A DNA stretch of 64,000 bases from Branchiostoma floridae. Lineage: Eukaryota; Chordata; Leptocardii; Amphioxiformes; Branchiostomatidae. Below the pieces are notes generated by a model. It had not been told where the DNA came from, did no database searches, and was given only the letters and a program-made list of their open reading frames with translations. Positions 22,201-34,200 of the stretch are shown piece after piece. The stretch is taken from positions 13,292,062-13,356,061 of the forward strand of contig NC_049995.1 in the NCBI RefSeq assembly GCF_000003815.2, given 5' to 3'. The translations under genes and the position numbers were made by a program. Each line of letters opens with the position of its first letter. The stretch's first letter is position 1.

Positions 22201-25200
22201 TAAAACTTTCCTTAAAATATCATTGAATCTATGATGACCTGGGTCCCAATTCCGATTCACAGCCAGGGCAGTGTTGTAGGGGACTTTCAAGCAGTGGTGG
22301 CCGAGTCAGAAACACAGGCAGCTATAGAAGCTTTCGAGACACAAGTCAACGCAGGCAGTGTGGGCGATCTTACTGTGGTCAAGGAGAGCTCACAAATTTC
22401 TGTCACAAGGCCTCCTGGTAAGCTTAATGGTATTTTTCCACTTAACTAAAAGAGAAAGGAAGTAAAAAATATATATCTGATAGTTTTGAGGTTGGTCTTG
22501 TGTATAGAAATATATTCCTGCCATCGGTATGCTCATAATGTGTGCTTGTGTAGCATAATTATGTTTTTGTGACATTCATTCTGATGTTCAACTTTTCTTC
22601 TTTTGCAACCTTCATTATAAATCTTTTTAATTACCTCCTAAGTCATTGACTTTTTGTATTTGAATATTTTGATAATCATTGTAAACTATCATATCAATCA
22701 GTTTGCTTTTTTCATTCACATTTTGGCGTCCTGCATGTTTTTGATCACAGATTGTGGCAAGATTGTTCCAAACACTGATTTTAAAGTAAAAACAAAATGT
22801 CTACAACGGGTCATTGCCTTTGATGCACTTTACGTGTGAACACCTATGATCAAATTGTTATACTAAGTCGCCAAGCATTTTAGCTTGAGATCAATCTCAT
22901 CTTAGGATTATGAAGTAGATTTACTCTAAAGTATTTTTGAGAAACATGATAAGAAATAAAATAGGTCGGTGTCACGTCGGTGTGTTACGCCGAACGGCGG
23001 TTATACCGGCTATATAGATACGGATACAGATACGTTTTGACTCAGACTGCAATTTCCTTATTCTAAGCATTTGGACCCAATAGTCAATTCCATTTATATC
23101 CTTTTCCGTCAATAATAAATGTTGAACAGGAATACCTTTGCCATGGTGTGTTTTGGGAAATTACAAAGTGTGTCTGCGTCGTTGGCAGTATTTTCGTGTA
23201 ACCTGTGTTGAATCCTACACGGTCTGCTGCAAGTTTTAAAAAATGTGTCCTATGCAGGCTGCTACCATTGTCTTAACATTACGGTTTTTGTGTTCACGGA
23301 ATGTCTGCAAGCCAAAGTCTCTGATTACTCCCCTTCCCCCTCAATGGGCATGTTTTTCGGATTTTACTTCCTTGTCTTAATTTGACTCTGCGTTGCCTTG
23401 GGAGGTTGGTAGTATCTTAACACTTGTAATTATCGTCGTTACTTTTAACCCCGCAATACCGATTCGTGTCTTTGCCCTTGGGCCATGCTGAAATGATTTC
23501 CATTCTACTATTGTTCTGTATACAACACATCTATTTTGAAAAACATACAATAAAGATCTTTTGCACTGTCAATGCCACAAAAAATTGTTTGTTGTAACAA
23601 ACACAAGTATGATGTAAATGAGCTGATTTTCAGATTGCTGCTTTAGTATGCAGCTTTTTGTAACATAGTTTTCACCCATGTTTCGTACACCAGATGGAGG
23701 AGTTAACATCACTTCTACCACCATCATCATCATAGCTGCAGTATGTGGAGTTGTGGTTGCAGTTGTCGTTGTTTCTGTGTGCGTGTGCGTTTGTAGGAAG
23801 TCAGCAAATGGTGAGTGTGAAACATGCATTCATTTATTGAATTGTTCCGTCCACATCTCATTTTGTAATTCAAGATTATCAAACACTTTTAGAGGCACAT
23901 CACAAGAAGCACTGTATAAAAAAACGTAAAATTGCACTCACAAGTTTGCTCACTTTTTTGTTGGCATAAGATATTTACTTTGCTTTTCTTTTAGGCAAGA
24001 AAGGCGGAGCGCCTGAAGAAGGCCTAGGGTTGGTTTACTTATCTTTTATTTCTAATCAGCTGGGGAGCCAGAATGCCCCATTTCATGTTGGTTATGACGC
24101 CGTAACACGTGGAAAATCATTAAAATTACCGGTTATATGAATAGTTCAATAACAGATTGTTAATTGATAAGAAGAACGCTGCCTCAAAAGTACTTTCACC
24201 TCTGCCCAGAAAGTGGAATGAGTACACACATTGCAGGGGGTGGGGTGGCTACTTCTGTTTACTTTGGTTGTGCGTTTCTTTGTTCAAAGACAAAGGTTTA
24301 ATGTCTTAGAATACGGATAGATGATACGCGTGACCGTTTGCAGTCCATGTCGTAACAGGTGTTTGGGGGCCAAGTCCACTTACGAGAACCTGTCATATTC
24401 AACTTTCAGTAACATAATCAGTAAAATTTGTTAATATTCAAATACTTGGAACTGAAATACCCTTCATGTTAGAGTTAAAGGTTATATGTTGTTCAAAGTC
24501 AATGTTCAAATTTATTGAATATGTATAACATAGTATTGAATAAAGTATGAATGTGTTAGAAATGAATTTTTCTATGGTATTAATATGAATGAATATGATA
24601 CTAACTTTAATGACTCCACTGGTCCTAGGTGTATATGGTGTCAGAACGCCTGGTCCTTTGCGATAACCTGGTCCTTTGTACACTCTGCGTTTTTATTCGG
24701 TGGTTATAGCAAAGCACCAGGCGTTGACACCATATAAACCTCGGGCGGGTCATCATTCCTTAATTAGCTTAACTGTCAATTGTGTCATACATGTTACGTT
24801 GAAATCTTAATCGAAAATTATTTTAGAAGGTTAGAAATCCAGGTAATAAGAAAAGGTACACTGTCAACCTTGTCCATTCTATAAAGCAGCCGGCATATAA
24901 CTTTGAGATTTTATAATGAAACTCTGCATTTGCCGGTGCTATAGACTCACTTCTGCTGATAGACCAACGTCAATGAATGGCCTCACAAACCACGGGTTGG
25001 ACCAAAGCACGGAAAACATCCCCGGTGGGGAAGGTAAACACAACAGCTTGTTGTTGTATAGTTTTTTTGTTGTTCGTGCATCTAACGTAGGAATCTCAAA
25101 CCCTTGGGTATCGTTCGAGCTTACGTCCCTGTGCCCAACCCACCCTAGCAAATATAGAGGACGATGAAATCGGGGATCCCCTGTACCACAGTGCTGCATT

Positions 25201-28200
25201 TTCAACATATGTACCTGTTTGTCAGTTTCATTTTTTTTTTTTTTTATTCTAGAGGATGTTGTAGTTAGAGGGGGTATCTAAATATCAAAGAGAGAATATG
25301 ATGTGGTATAGATTGGGAATTTTAAACATGATTATATTACAACAAGCATGTCAACTTATGGCTCAAAGTCAAAGTGTTACGGAAATAAAGAATAGTGTTT
25401 GTTTTTTTCAATTTTGTTACTTACTATTATAATTACAATTGCCGGTATTGTATAAAGATAAACCTAGACATACTGACATGCTCTTGTTTTCTACCTCTGG
25501 CCACGGCCTACGATTAGTTCAATTGTCTACTATGAACATTTACAACGATGTGCAAAGTGACCAAGACGAGGGGACAGGGGCCGTTGCCATGGCAACAGCT
25601 GGGCCTATAGACCCCAACGTGCAGTATTCAACTGTCAACAAGAACGGTGAATGTTTGTTTGCATGATTAATGTTAGCAGAATATGCAATAACACCGTAAA
25701 AAATCGGTTGTTCTGTAGAACTAGAAAATAGAATGTACCCATTGACTGCCACAAAGCAAATGTCTATTCTTCATTTCATTTTACATATGGTTGTTTGCAA
25801 TATATTTTACGCACACGTATGCTATGCTCCCAATTTACTATTACAAGTTATGTTCAAAACTCGCCCAAAGAATCATTTTGTTTCTCTCCCTATTGTTCCC
25901 CTGTTGCATTGGTCTCTGTCATTTTAGTAAAATTACTTGCACTTCGATGTTGGGGCTCCGATAATATATATTAAAGACGAAATTCTTGTAAACACACGTT
26001 GTTGACACCCACATACTAAATTAATGGAATTTCTACATGCATCACTTTACAATAATTTAGGTTGAGACTTTTTGTATATAATGCTACCTTGGGCATGGAA
26101 AGTGTTGGTCACAGATTGGTCATTTTTGTATCAAAGAGACCATATTGGTTGTTATTCTTTCTGATCGATCTTGAAAGGAGTGTTGCAAGAGTAGCCGACA
26201 CATACTGACATGCTCCTTAACATTAGCTTCTTGGTTTCTGCTGCGTTTAGTTCAAATACCGACTGGGAACCCTTACGATGACGTCCATTTTGAGCGGGAC
26301 GAGAACATGGGAGCAGTGGACGGGGAAGCAGCAGGACCTGTAAACCCAACCGTGCAATATGCTACTGTCAGCAAGAACAGTGAGAAGTTTCAGTAGTCTT
26401 ACTATTTTGTCTAATTTTTATTTGCTAGGAAGACAATGTTGAACAGTTTTTGTCAGATTTAGTTACATCATGGCCATGAGTATTTAACGTGTTGCTAGCG
26501 CTCTTCCAAGTAATGACCCGCAATGTTTTTAGCTACCGGCCCCAAACTGTAATCTCATCAGTACACAGTTTCTGTGGCGAATATGCTCCACACCTGTCAG
26601 AAACAACAAACCCACATTTTTTCCAAAACATGGGGACCAGCCAAGTTCATATGGCCTCGTTTTAACACACAGCCAGCAAGCTGAGTCCACGGTCTCCCTT
26701 TTCTGGTACGAAGCCAAAACGCGACACGGCTGTGAACACCTGTGCCTATGATATCCAAAGAATGTTTACACACAGTAGGATTGCGTGAACCCTAGAACGC
26801 CTGACGGCTCAATCATGTATAACGACTGGTGACAACAAGACAGGAAAGTGTCAGTACTGGGAAAAGAGGAGTCCGGTTTTTCCTTGAGAAAACTTATCTA
26901 ATTCCGTGAGGGGACACAGAAAAGTTCCTGATGAATTTTTCGCTATCTACTTCCCCTTTGAAAAGGAAAAATAGGAACTAAAATAGGTGAATGGATGTTT
27001 TTGATCAATGCATGCCAAACTTTATGTATCAATTGACCTGTAATCAAATTGTACTAGTAATAAGAGATGTTACTCAGTTTCTTCTAGATACATTTCTTAG
27101 AAGTAAGCAGGATTTTATAGTATGTATCAAATAAGATAATTCATTAAATTTTAAAGGTAGGTTTATACTAGAAAAAAGCTGATTGTATACCATGGCCCCG
27201 AAAGGCCCAAGCATTTAGAATATAATTTTCCCCTTTTTATTGTATTAAAAAAATCTCTTCCTATGAACAATTAAAAGAAAAAATTAAAAGAAAACATAAG
27301 TTTCATCTCTCACGATGAAAGCTGTCTTGGTGTAAGCAATGCCATGTTCTAATGTATACATTACCGAAAACGACAACATTGTCAGAACCACAGTCAAAAC
27401 CAGATTTCAAATTCATGCTGCAAGTGCTGTCTTTTTTACAAAAGAAACATAACAATTGCTTACTTGCATCAACCCAATAGTATGAAAAAAGAAAGATAGA
27501 AAACAAATTGTGGACTGAATTTTTAAATGCCAGGACAAAATGATCATGTGTCTTTTGATACACACCTGGAAATATCGGCATGTCACACTAAAAATCTTAA
27601 GATTCTTAATATCCTATTTCTACTTTTAGTTCAAATAGCGACTGGAAACCCTTATGATGACGTCAACTTTGAACGTGATGAGAAGACAGGATTCGTTGCC
27701 GGGGCAACAGCAAAGCCTCTAGACCCAACCGCGCAGTATGCTACTGTCAACAAGAACAGTGAGTTCTTGGGTTGTGTTTTCTTTATTCATTTGTTTCTTG
27801 GGTGGCAGAATAGTGAATAGCTTTGTCAAAAATGGGATATCAAGCTTAAAGATATAGTTGATAGGTTGTTCTTCGAAGTTAATAGAATGAAGATTTTGAT
27901 GCTACATTATTCATGTCCATGTGAGATATATATATTGAATGTTTAGTTTGTCTAAGATTTCATCCAAGTGATGAACGGAAACTGAGTCAGCAGTCTAAGA
28001 GTCAAAATGAATGTAAGGACACCATGTGGTTCACAGAAAGCTTCCTATCAGGCATCTTTAGATTAGAATATACTGCACACCAGTCATAAATAGCTTCCAA
28101 ATCCTTAACAATCGCAAACTTACATACAAGCGTTTCCTGAAGCAACGAGACAACAACAATTTGTTTGAAATACGTTAGGAGGCAAAAATGATATCATATA

Positions 28201-31200
28201 GAAGAGAAAATATCATCTAGATAATAGTGTACCAATCTTTGTTGTTCTTATTACACTGCTTTAGGGGATTTTTCAAGAATTAACAGTTTCTATCTAAAAA
28301 CAAGATAAGAGAATATAATGTAGGATTTCAAACGTATAGGTGTTGATTGTGGAGACGCCCCCCCCCCCCCCCCCCCCAATAAAAAGCTGCTTAACAGACA
28401 AAAACACCCATCACGAGCACACACATTGCAGTAAAAGCTATCTTGTTGCGGGGAGGGGGGTTAGGTTATCATGTCTTACGATAACAACTGATGTCACAGC
28501 CCAAACGGATCTGTAAACACTTCGTGTTTGTCTGTATTATAACTTGCGGTAGTGTTTTGAATTTTTGCCAATTTATAGTGCAGCTGTGGAAAAAACACTA
28601 CGTGCAAGCTGATACACTGTCGCACACCTGTCTAAAATTTCCTAAGAAAGCTTGGAGGTCGAGCTCCGGTCATACAGCCTCGTTTTCGCTCACAGTCAGC
28701 AAGCTCGTTCCACGGTCCCCCTTTTCTGGCTGGAAGCCTAAACGCGACACGCTCGTGAATACCTGTGCCCGTCGGAGCCAGACAGTGTTTACTGTCATCG
28801 AAGAGTTGCGTGCACAAGACGGTTCAGCTATGCATAAAGACCGATAACAATCACACAGGGAAATGTTAGTTCTGGGAAAAAGTGAAGGCCGTTTCCTCAT
28901 GGACTTATGATTCATGATCTAATTTTAAAGATGGACAGCAACCTAATGTCCCGACAACTGTCTTTTATTCCTGCATTTGTTCTAAGTAGAGGTTATTAAA
29001 AATATTTCGTGGGGACTGTGATACATTCAATATTTGAGGGTAAAATTATTTGAGATCAAATTATACTATAATGATTTTACTACCACTTTCTTCTTGATTG
29101 CAATTCCTTTCTATGGTTTTTATTTTTGACATGAAATAAGTATTAAATGTTCATATTCCTGAGTGTATGACATAGCCCTGAAAAGCACTGAAAGTTTGCA
29201 ATACTTTTGCTAATTTTCTTCGTATAAACAATTAGACTTTTATAAGTCGTGATATTTGTAATAACAATACCAAGTCAGGCAATTTTTCATGTTTACAGTA
29301 CATAAAGCTACATTTAGGAATTCAGCGTTGAAATATTGATGAGCCGAAATACGAGCAGTCTATGAAATATTTAAGATGTTTTGCTGCAGATTTACCATAC
29401 ACATGTCGATCACTGCTTGATGATGATTAATAAAAAAAAAAGCGTAGCACCCCTTCGATGATACACCCAAAACCAAAGAACCGCAATTTTTAGATATGTT
29501 TAAAATGAGGCGGTTTCTAGTCAAAACTTTGTGAACCTTTCTTGCTGTAATTAATGTACCACGAAACACCTTGCTTTATCATAATGTTACTACAAGTTCT
29601 CAATAAGATAAAAATTGACATATCTGTAATTATTCCTCTCTCCAGCAGAAGGCAATGGCGCAACAAACCCAAACACAGTCTACGCTCAAGTCAACAAGGA
29701 CAAAAAGAAGAGAGGTATAAAAATTATTATGTACATCAGAGGACATTGAGTTTCTTCTCTAAGACTGTGTAACTTTAATGTCTGAGATGCTATTGTCATT
29801 AATATCTGAGATGCTATTGAAAGTAATCGTATAATAATTAATCAAGAAATACTCTCCTATCATTTCTCTAATTAGACAAGGAAAAGCCAACGCTGGTGGT
29901 TGACCCAAGCTCCGAGTATGCCACAATTGACAAGTCCAAGAAGAAAAAGAAAGGTGAAGAACTGCCCTTAGTCACATCTACGAAAAATATAAAGCATATA
30001 AAGCTAGTGCACATGTGATAATTCAGTTGTTATGGCACCTCTTTGGCATCTTAGTGTTGTTCTGACATATGTATCTTATGGATTTGTATACTTGGTAGTA
30101 TGTGTGTATCAAAGATATCAATCTGTAATCCTTTGTATGGTCATATTGAAAATAATTTGAACAAATTGAAGGTGAAAATTATCGTAATTAAATCATCATT
30201 ATTATTCAAATACAAATCAACCTCTACAACTGGATAAAACTTTTTGAAAGTGGAAAAAACTTTTTATCGAGTTTGAATTTACCTGGATGTCTAACCTTCA
30301 TAAACGAATCGTTGTTATTGTTATTCTGCACACAGACATGTCCTCACCTCCTGAAGATCCCAGTGCTCAATACTCAGAAGTCAAGAAGGGCAAGAAAAAG
30401 GACAAGGACAAGAAAGGTAGGAGATCTTAGATTCGATCTTGCTTTAGCTTACTAGTACTGCAAACCCTTGTTATAAACGCACCCCGAAATAACATTATGT
30501 CTTTCGAAGTTGCCATATCCCAACATTATTATTAAAAATAATTTTTGCCAGACGGAGAAAATGAAGTTTTTAACTGTAGCTACAAGCAAAAATATTCGTT
30601 ATAAACGTACCCAAAAATGACATTATTTCTCTCGCAGTTTCCATATCACGACATGATTTTTGAATAAACAATGATTTTACTACACACAGAAAATGAAGTA
30701 AGCAATTTGTACTGTATCTACCAGCAAAAATATTTCCTTTGATTCACATCATTTAGTGTCAGTGGGCATACTTCTCTTTTATGTACATTGTTTTCAAAAC
30801 AAACTTTGCGAGACTGAAAACATTGTAACGTGATAGTTCTATTTGTTGATAGAAACTGCTCCCACAAAAACAAGCCTGAAAAGCAGACATGGCGGCTTTG
30901 TTATGTTCTGAATGATGTGCTAGTTTCAGTGTCACCTCCTGCAGCTAAGGTCAAAGTTGAGAAAAAGTAGTTCGGGTTTGTTGACAATCTTGTTTTGTTG
31001 GTGTTCGTGTGGAGAGCTTGACTGAAAATTGATTGGACAAGCCGTAAAAATTTCACTGCACAATTGAGGTGCTATCTCCAGCAAATAACATGGGAGAGTG
31101 ACCAAAAGTAATTTTTTATAATTTATAGGGCAAACTCTATTCATTCATGGCCATCGGATTAAATCAGGGTGTATATTTATTTTTTATTCATCTCAAAACA

Positions 31201-34200
31201 GCCCCTTCAACTGATACAAAACTAGTTTGTGAAAAACGGAATGATAGTATCATAGTATCAAGGAGCAAATACCAGTAGAAATGGCACATGTTTGATGATG
31301 AAGATGTTTTCAACAACATTGCCAACTAATCCCTCTCCAAGCACACCCAACGGATAACCCAATATCTTGTTATTGCTTGCATAGATGATCGTTAAGACGT
31401 CTGACGCACGGTTGTCATGACAACAGCACGCCACATAACATCTGCATGAGTCATGCTGACATTTCCTCAAAATGCCAGGTTCAGGTCGAGAAGGTAACCC
31501 TAAACAGGTGTACCCAGGTACCAATAACAAAGTCTGCTGTAAACACAGGCTTGATTTTTAGGCTGAGTATGCAACATACTGTATATGATTAGGTAGGTAG
31601 GTAGTAGGTATATGATGAAATGAACTTTTTTTCTTTATGAAAGTTTTCTTCCCTTAATTGGATCTTAAAAGCAAACTGCCACTCATAGAAAGATTATCTG
31701 TCTGAAAAAAACAAAGTTGACTGATGTGTATCTAGAAAAAAAAAACATATTTCAGCCGTAAAGCTGGACCATATATATGGAAGCTTCAGGTGTAAACTAC
31801 ATGTAAAAGAACCCAACATAATTATTGGGAGGAGTAAGGGTAACCATGTATGCTTGGCTGAAAACACTGACCGTAGCGCGAGCGAGGATGTATCGCATTA
31901 CTAGCTACTTGAAAAAACATCATGCTTCACCTCAATTGAATAATGACTTCTTCACCTTTTGAACTTCATCGGCCTGTTCTCACCAGCTATATTGTACGGG
32001 TGTTTGTCGACGTTCCGTGATTTACAAAACAATCACAGTCATTCATGTTGAAAACAGGGTCGCCTTGTAAGTGGGAACATTACTGGTGCTCAACTGGGCA
32101 GAACTTACTTCCTCAAGTAGTCAGAGATTATTCTAAAATTAGTAGTCTTGTTTTCAGAAGACTAATCGACTAGTAACACAAGACAAAATTTCCTCATTCC
32201 TACCTGTTAAGAAAATGCCTGGCATTGTAATATGTTTTGTAAGAATAGTACCACTTGTTCTGTAAAGCATACATTTTGAGACTTGAATAAATCACAAAAC
32301 ATTGTCCTAGCAGTTACATAGCTACTATCAGTTTTTCAGAAACTATATTTGTATCAAATCTGGTGAATTTAAGCATTAAGGAAAAACGCATCAAAGGGTA
32401 TCCAAAGTACAGCTTGTACTGATAGTAGGTTGATAGAGATAGTCAATATATGACAAAGGTAAATGTTTCACGGGTGGTTTATTCGGTGATTCGGTTTCCA
32501 TAGGAACTGACCATGTTCTATATGTCCTAGGAGAATACATCATTAATGTTTATGGCACTGTGTATCTTAGGGCATGTAATTAAACATAGCTTAGAAGTGG
32601 TCGTCTCTGGTTAGGAAACACCAATTAATCACTTGATAGATGTAACAGACTTTTCATCCTTCAGGTGCAAGAATGGTTTTGGTAATATACGTGCATATAG
32701 ATAAAAATTAGAATATTTTGAGAAACTGAAGCATAATCAGCTAAACATAGTTGCATTTGTCGGAAATATGCACTGATGTCATGCTAAATGTATTCAACAA
32801 GTGCATTTTATATATAGCTATGAAATAAGACAAGTACAGATGCAGTTCAAACATAGGGGGCTCTTCTGCACAACCTTCTTTGTTGCATGACCCGAAACGA
32901 ACCTTTTACTCAGCAAGGTAAACAACTGACAAGTCTAAAATGGAGCCTGGCAAACTGGTGTAATTGATACTGTACACAAAAGGCACTCCAGGTGTACATT
33001 CATATAGACCAATTTTGACAGTTTTAGCGGCTAACAACATAATCTGGGGCAGGTAAAATGTGCAATGACTATCTGCCATCCATGCAGCAGTCTTCTTTGT
33101 GTCTTCTTGCCCTCTGTAGGCTAAAACTTCTAACAGTCATGGGAATTTTCTGTCATCCACTGAAAAATCAGAAGACATGTTTTTATTTTTTCTAAAGCTG
33201 AACAACTTTCGAGACTTACTAAAGCTGAACTACTTTCGAAACCTACTAAATGCGACTGCACCTACCTTGAAATAGATGCACCTATAATCCATGTACTTGT
33301 TCCCACAGCCCAACAAGGTTGGTTACATATCAACAAAGAGGATGAAGTAGATCAATGTGAAGCTGTAAGGGGGATTCTGGAGGGGTAGGGTTTCAAGGTC
33401 AAACAAACCTGTACGTTAGCTAAAGTGTGTTTAAATGTATTGTTTTGGTGCACTAGAATTCCAGATAAAAGACATAGACTAAACTGTATGATCTTACCTT
33501 GGATACCATTTCTGAGAAAATTTTTATCATCTAATGGTATCAAATTTTTTGTCTAAATAACGCAATTTAGGGCAGGTAAACTGTGCAGGGGCCTATCAGT
33601 GTAAAGGTTAAGGGGAAAGAATGCTGGTGGGGTTATTTTCAAGGCCGTGAAAGCATGATGTGACATGATATGGGGAGGCATTCCTTTCAAAACCAGTGGT
33701 GCGTGGTCTTGCAGTTTGTACACCCATCACCAGGAGGCAGTCCTGCACTGAGCTACATGGTGTTTTGTAAAACATACACAAATGTGTTTTATTGTTAAAA
33801 GTAGTTAGCAAATTAACAAAATAGGCAGCTATTGTAAATCACTAAAGGATTTATCAAACTTAGAGTAAAAGTTATGCTTGAGAATGTGTCCTTGATATAT
33901 ATGACTGAGCAGACCTATTTTTGCCTGTTACATGTCGTCCGGAGAGTTTGGTTATTGTGTTCGTCGGCGTTCCTCGCGCAGACATTCGTAGACAGTCTGT
34001 AAATGGCTTGGTGCTGCTTCTAGTGTATAGGTGTAGCGTTAGTGTTCTTAGTATCACTCTCACAGCCCTCACCGCTAGAGATTCTCGTAGACACTTCGAC
34101 AAAAAAGATACGGAATGCGCAAGTCTCTCCTTCCAATACACAAACTTTTCGCATCACCCCTCAAGAAGTTGAAGCGCCTCCTCGTGGCTAAACAGTTAAA

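Noticed and set aside
33872-34172. Overlapping open frames on both strands, about 85-90 codons
   Set aside because: No domain, no phase-compatible splice sites for gene B, and no recognised transposon motif.
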